A DNA stretch of 64,000 bases from contig BJKQ01000032.1 in the NCBI GenBank assembly GCA_006538405.1, positions 53,884 to 117,883 of the forward strand, written 5' to 3'. The DNA comes from Hansfordia pulvinata. Its lineage: Eukaryota; Ascomycota; Sordariomycetes; Xylariales. This document shows positions 59,701 through 64,000 of this stretch, piece after piece; position 1 is the stretch's first letter, and every line of letters starts with the position of its first letter. A model generated the notes under the pieces. It had not been told where the DNA came from and did not search any database. It worked only from the letters and a program-made list of their open reading frames with translations. A program made the position numbers and the translations under genes.

Positions 59701-61990
59701 CGGGGTTGCGGAAGTAGTTGAGCAGGAATCCAGCGACCTGCATGAAGCTATCGACCAGCGGCGTGTTACAAGCGGACTCTTGGGCGGAGGCGCTCGCCGC
59801 CATAATCCGCCGGAGCACGACCTTGCCGGCGGCCTCGTCCCCCACGCACGCCACTTGGGTGATGCCTTGGAAGATGGGATCGTAGGTGACGACGGAGCTG
59901 AAGGCGCGGTATAGGTGTTCGCCTCTCAGGAGATCGCTATCTGGGTGGCTTAAGAGCTCCAAGCACCGACGGACCCCAGTGAGCCGTTGGTAACGCGCAA
60001 AGTCGCCCGGGGCTCCCCCCATATCGGCTCGCGCGCGGAGGCGCACCCCCACTTGACACGTGCGCGCCTTCCGCCGCGAGGCCTCCCGGCCCGCTGCTGC
60101 GTTCCACGATCACGATGGCGAAGTCCCAGGCTTGTTGCGCCGGGCCGTTAAGGGCCACCGGAGAGAACCGGATCGAGATGTCTTTACTTGTGTTCCGACC
60201 GATCGGAGACTTCATGAGCAGGTTCGTCACCGTCGGGACGTGCATCCTGCCCTCGGGATCCCCTACCAGCTCGAGGACGGCTCGCGCGGCGATCTCGTAG
60301 TAGAGAGAAGCTGGCGCGAGAGCCTGCCCTGCCATGATATGGCCTCCGACCAGCATTTGGAATCGTTCTGCGCGGGGGTTGAGGGAGAAAGTGGCGGCCC
60401 CCCTCTCGACTTCTCCAACCCTATTGGTAGGCCCAAAAAGTGTGAGCATCTCGTTGTTTGGCTTCGGCGGAGCAGTTTCATCTGACGACTCATCCGCTGG
60501 CTCGCTGCTGCTCCTCTCTCGGACGGTGAAGTCCTTCCAGTGCCGGGTCTTCTCGAACTGGTAGGGTGGTAGGTGAAGCCGCTCGTAGCGGTGCTTCTGG
60601 AGACGGTGGAAGGCCCAGACTGCACACCGTACCCCATTTTCCAGAGGCTGAGGGTTGTGCTCGAGAGGGAGACCTGGCCTGGAGACGACGAAGTGATCTT
60701 GGGACTGAGAATGGTATGGTTGGATGCATGACTTAACGATCCCTTCACGAGGCCCATGACTGAGCAGCCCAGGCCAGCTTCTATCCAGGTCGCGTTCGGA
60801 AATCGCGCTTCTAGTCGCTCTATCGCGGTCTGGAAGAAGACGGGGCGTCGCATGTGCTGTGCGGGCAGGGTGGCGTCAGGTGCGGTCTGGAAGCTCATCT
60901 GGGTGCATATTTCTGGGTGGACTTTTAGAAATCTCCAGTCTAGCTTTCCAGCCAGGCTACTGAGATGCGGTAGTATCGGCTCGGTGAAACGGGAGTGAAA
61001 CCATGCGTCACCTCGAGGTTCCTGAAGCCGACAACGGCGCTATCCAATGTTGTCTCTAAGGTCTTTATGAACCTGGATGATCCGACGATTACGTGGTTTC
61101 TGAGACCGTTAAAGCAGGCGATTTCGGCGTAGTGAAGGTCGTCCTGACGCCAGCGACGCGATAGCAGACTCCACTGCAGTGCGATTGCCTTGGACGGCTA
61201 ATATGGCGCCTGGCTCGGATGCCCAGGAATTCTTAACCAGTGACGCGCGCCCCACGATAAGAGCCAAGCCATCCTCCAGGGTCAGACTTTAAGATAGGCA
61301 GAGGGCCGCGAGCTGCCTAGGGCTATGGCCCACAATGGCATCGACCTGAAGACCGCAGTCGAGCCATGAACTCGCGGATGCATACTGGATGGAGAACAGG
61401 CCCAACTGGAGAGTCGCGGGGTCCTCGATGGACTCTTGTTCAAAGATTTGGGGGTAGAGTCCCGAAGTCCCCAAAGATACCAGTATCTGGTGGCAGGCGT
61501 CGAGACGATGGCGATAGATATCAAAGCCCTCGTAAACCACTTTCGAAAGATTCAGCGTTTGACCTACCTGACCTCCAAACACCAACACGACTGGGGCTTC
61601 TCGCTTACTTTCAGTTTGACCGATCCCCAAGCCCGAGGTGGAGGTGGCTTCGAGGTGCGATCTTGCGTCAGAAAAATGCTGCTCGCGGAGGTCAGCAGGG
61701 TATAAATCCATTGATGGTTGGTTCCCTCGATCGGCCAGGTCAAGGGCCCAAGAGGCAAGAACAGAAGGTAAACGATCGCTCAGTCGGGCCCTCCAGTCGA
61801 GCAGTTTCCGACAGTAGCCCAATAAGCCTCTCTCCGAGTCGGCCAAGACGAAGAGCGGATGCTTGGTGAGGTGGACAGTCAGGTTCGAAACAAGGGAGAC
61901 TGGCACATCCCGTTAGACTACCGCCGAGTTGCTACCCGCGGAGCATGGCTGCTGACGCACGCTGGGTGAATTTTCGGATCCCAGAGAGCC
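56709..61990 (-). pseudogene. non-reducing polyketide synthase, 5'-truncated (AT-PT-ACP-CMeT-TE)
   Basis: The domains read from right to left. The tail of the ketosynthase (AGSNSAVV) and its linker lie at 61990-61650. The acyltransferase spans about 61640-60740, with GHS present but GHSPRQ instead of GHSFGE. The product-template domain spans 60400-59480, with its His in GGHIMAGQALAPASLY and its Asp in TPLVDSFMQVAGF. The ACP lies at 59350-59120. The C-methyltransferase spans 58860-57880, with FEIGAGTGGT. The thioesterase spans 57690-56709, with HGGSH, GWSSGG and HGTADD. This order, with methyltransferase before an esterase-type thioesterase, matches the methylated-orsellinate synthases of meroterpenoid pathways. 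It is dead: the starter-unit and ketosynthase domains are missing, stops lie near 61911 and 61288, at least six frameshifts occur, and the ACP serine codon is TGG (59235-59237). Confidence 0.88.
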
Positions 61991-62920
61991 AGCTGTTTCC
62001 TTTTCGTGCAAGAGTGCCAGAAACGGCACTGCCTTGAAGTAAATATGGTTTGCTGACTAGGTTGAAAATTGGTGCTATTAGGCTTGTTCGTACTTACGTC
62101 TGAGCTGGAAGCATCAAGTAAATAGCTTCAAGCGTCTCGAGGGCCGCTGGAAATTGGCCGGCCTCCCCATGTGCCAGTTGCCTATCCTTAAGAAACCAAA
62201 CATCGTCCTCCCGAGTTGCGTCCCATTTTTACTGCAATAGGCTATGCCTCGTGTCAATTTCATGCAAGCTCGCTCGGCAATGCATAGTTCGCAGCCTTAG
62301 CTTCTAGAACATGTGAGTGCACTACCGCCTGAGCGTCGGCGGCCGATCTTGGCGGGTCTAGAATATGTAAAGCTGAACTGGGTATAGACTTCTCACAAGT
62401 GAAGAACGTTCTCGAACATTTGAATGTTGCCTGGAGCCGGTCATCCTCTAGTGCATTATTTTCTCCGCAATCCTTTCTGACCTCATCCCCGTACGCAATG
62501 GTCTTCGGAATGCTGCTTAATTTCCGAGTCCGACGCCTTCGGGACCGAAGACAACACGTTACAATATGTTTTACTCATCAGACTACTATCTCGAAATGGC
62601 AAAATACCGACTCTTCAGGTTCACGTTTCGGGCACAGACAATTGGTAACTTTTTCATCTGACATGATGACTAATTTGCAAGAGTTTAATTTGATTCATCA
62701 CTATGTTTTGAATTGTATATTTAATAGTTAGCGCCAAGCCAGCGCAGCGCAGTTGCCAAGCTTGCTCCTCTCTTTCCTCTTCCTATTTGTCTCTGAGTCA
62801 CAAACCCACCTATTCTCATCCCTTCAAGCAGGAAGAGCCCTAAAAAATGACAATCATGGAACCTTCCTGGCTCTGATCATTCCAGTCTTGCTCCCGAAAA
62901 GCGTCCAACGTGCCTATTGC
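61991..62920. other. truncation side of the polyketide synthase
   Basis: No ketosynthase sequence can be found beyond 61990 in any frame. No mobile element is recognisable at the break. Confidence 0.45.
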
Positions 62921-63245
62921 CATGCTTCTTTCTGAGACCCGGGGTTACTCATCACGTTAGAGGCCACAGATACTTCCGTAAAGGTCGAAGACCATCTCGT
63001 GCATACGTTAACGGAGTAATTCAACAGGCGTGACGCCGAGTTGAAACCGTTTAAGCTCATAGTGGGCGCCTATGAGAACATGGTGTTGTAACTACAGAGA
63101 AGTGTGTAATATTGCCATCGTCTCCATCCTGATGGATACCTAAAATGTAAAGTGTTTTCCTTTTCGAGGAATTGCTGATGCATTGGCCACGGCTCCCCTG
63201 GCGGTCAGTAACGAGGAACTGATGGCAAGTGACTCCAGGAGCGAG
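62921..63245 (-). pseudogene. decayed copy of the 47.5 kb hypothetical gene (C-terminal part)
   Basis: The plus-strand text from CATGCTTCTTTCT (62921) onward aligns with 47566-47890: GGTCGAAG, ATCTCGTG, GGCGTGACG, CCGTTTAAGCTC, GAACATGGT, GAAGTGTG and GGCCACGG occur in the same order and spacing. Many substitutions, small gaps and stops interrupt it. It covers about 110 codons of the C-terminal half only. This shows that the unidentified gene has paralogues and that one has been lost here. Confidence 0.65.
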
Positions 63246-64000
63246 GCGCAGTCGCTTTGACTTCACTTTACATGTGTTTTACCAAGACTGTATAACAATT
63301 TAAAGGGTTTGCCGGCCAGGGGTTAGTAATTGTGCGCCATATTAGTCCTGTTATGTGAGAACCCCGCGAGCATCGGTCGTGATCTGTGGAGCCGTTTTGA
63401 GAACGGATAGTTAGATGTGTAGCATTAGTCTCTACATCATCGTCCATATCCTTCGTCCTGATGCCGTGGTTTGATGCCGGGCTCCTCGGGGGTCCGGGTG
63501 TTACCATGGATGCCTTGTGAGGGGGAATATGTCTCCCGTGTAAGGGTGATGACGCTAGAGCGGAACATTCCATCCCTTTCTGTACCAGCCGCTGTTCCAG
63601 ACACGCTAGCCGGCAACTAGGATGGCAAGGGCTGCTTGTCGTTTTTAGAAATGCCGAAACCCCTAAAGAAAAGTGACAAGTCTTACGCCAACACTAGTGC
63701 CATTGAAGAGTAGCGTGATAAGGTGACCGTTCTCGGGGGTCAGTGCATGTGGGTGGGGTTTTTGCCTCCCGGGATCCCTCGGGATACAACATGACGCCGA
63801 GACGGAGACTAAGCTGGAAAGACATCCCCGGGTGTCACCGTCTTCGTCAACAATTTATGGATCATCATTTCATTCCTCCAGTTTTAGATCGTGGGTTACC
63901 GGCGCAGTGTAGGGTAAATCATCGCAGCAGACACGGCTGGAACCCTGCCACCGCCTTTACCTCAGGTCTCCAAGACGGGTTCAGATCTGATGATCGCATC
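63246..64000. other. no gene recognised
   Basis: Short frames on the minus strand (63268-63573) have no motif. Nothing else is visible up to the window edge. Confidence 0.4.

Noticed and set aside
1..64000. LTR retrotransposons, DNA transposons with terminal inverted repeats, CRISPR arrays
   Set aside because: I saw no paired long terminal repeats, integrase or transposase motifs, or regularly spaced repeats by eye. Short or diverged ones could be missed.

Overview
The window is nuclear DNA of a filamentous ascomycete (Pezizomycotina). The signs are genes with 45-77 bp GT-AG introns and CTNAY-like branch points, Zn2Cys6 and C2H2 regulators, a non-reducing polyketide synthase (NR-PKS) relic, a RING/patatin protein, a dynamin-like GTPase, and Tad/I-type LINEs that carry RNase H. 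I cannot name the genus. There are no rRNA genes, CRISPR arrays or operons. Gene density is low, and many genes are broken or tiny and secreted, which looks like an accessory, repeat-rich compartment.

Layout. 1-7 kb: gene-poor, with three small secreted-protein genes (1578-1885, two exons, six cysteines and a Lys-Arg site; 4232-4791, two exons, eight cysteines; 5916-6284). 7.6-11 kb: a tRNA-headed SINE whose 3' end is copied from the LINE next door, an RNase H fragment of that LINE, a stray LINE tail, an ankyrin ghost and a deaminase-like ghost. 11.2-16.8 kb: a nearly full-length LINE on the minus strand, with ORF1 (zinc knuckles) and ORF2 (endonuclease, reverse transcriptase, RNase H). It is disabled by one nonsense codon and one frameshift. 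17-20.3 kb: nothing secure.

20.3-25.5 kb: two convergent host genes, a RING protein with an eroded patatin-like domain and an intact 771-residue dynamin-like GTPase. 26.4-28.4 kb: a LINE deletion derivative joining endonuclease to RNase H. 29.1-33 kb: a dye-decolorizing peroxidase pseudogene, a two-exon secreted-protein gene (30943-31315) and an NmrA-family fragment. 35.5-40.3 kb: another small secreted protein, a broken Zn2Cys6 regulator with a 15-bp tandem repeat, and a reverse-transcriptase ghost.

41.7-55.6 kb: intact regulators and enzymes. These are a Zn2Cys6/PAS regulator that needs an 8-nt microexon, a UbiA-type membrane prenyltransferase or terpene cyclase, an unidentified two- or three-exon gene, a C2H2 regulator and a short-chain dehydrogenase. 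56.7-62 kb: a 5'-truncated NR-PKS pseudogene (AT-PT-ACP-CMeT-TE) whose ACP serine codon now encodes tryptophan. 62.9-63.25 kb: a decayed copy of the 47.5 kb gene. Together the UbiA protein, dehydrogenase, regulators and dead PKS could be the remains of a secondary-metabolite locus. That is an inference from proximity only.
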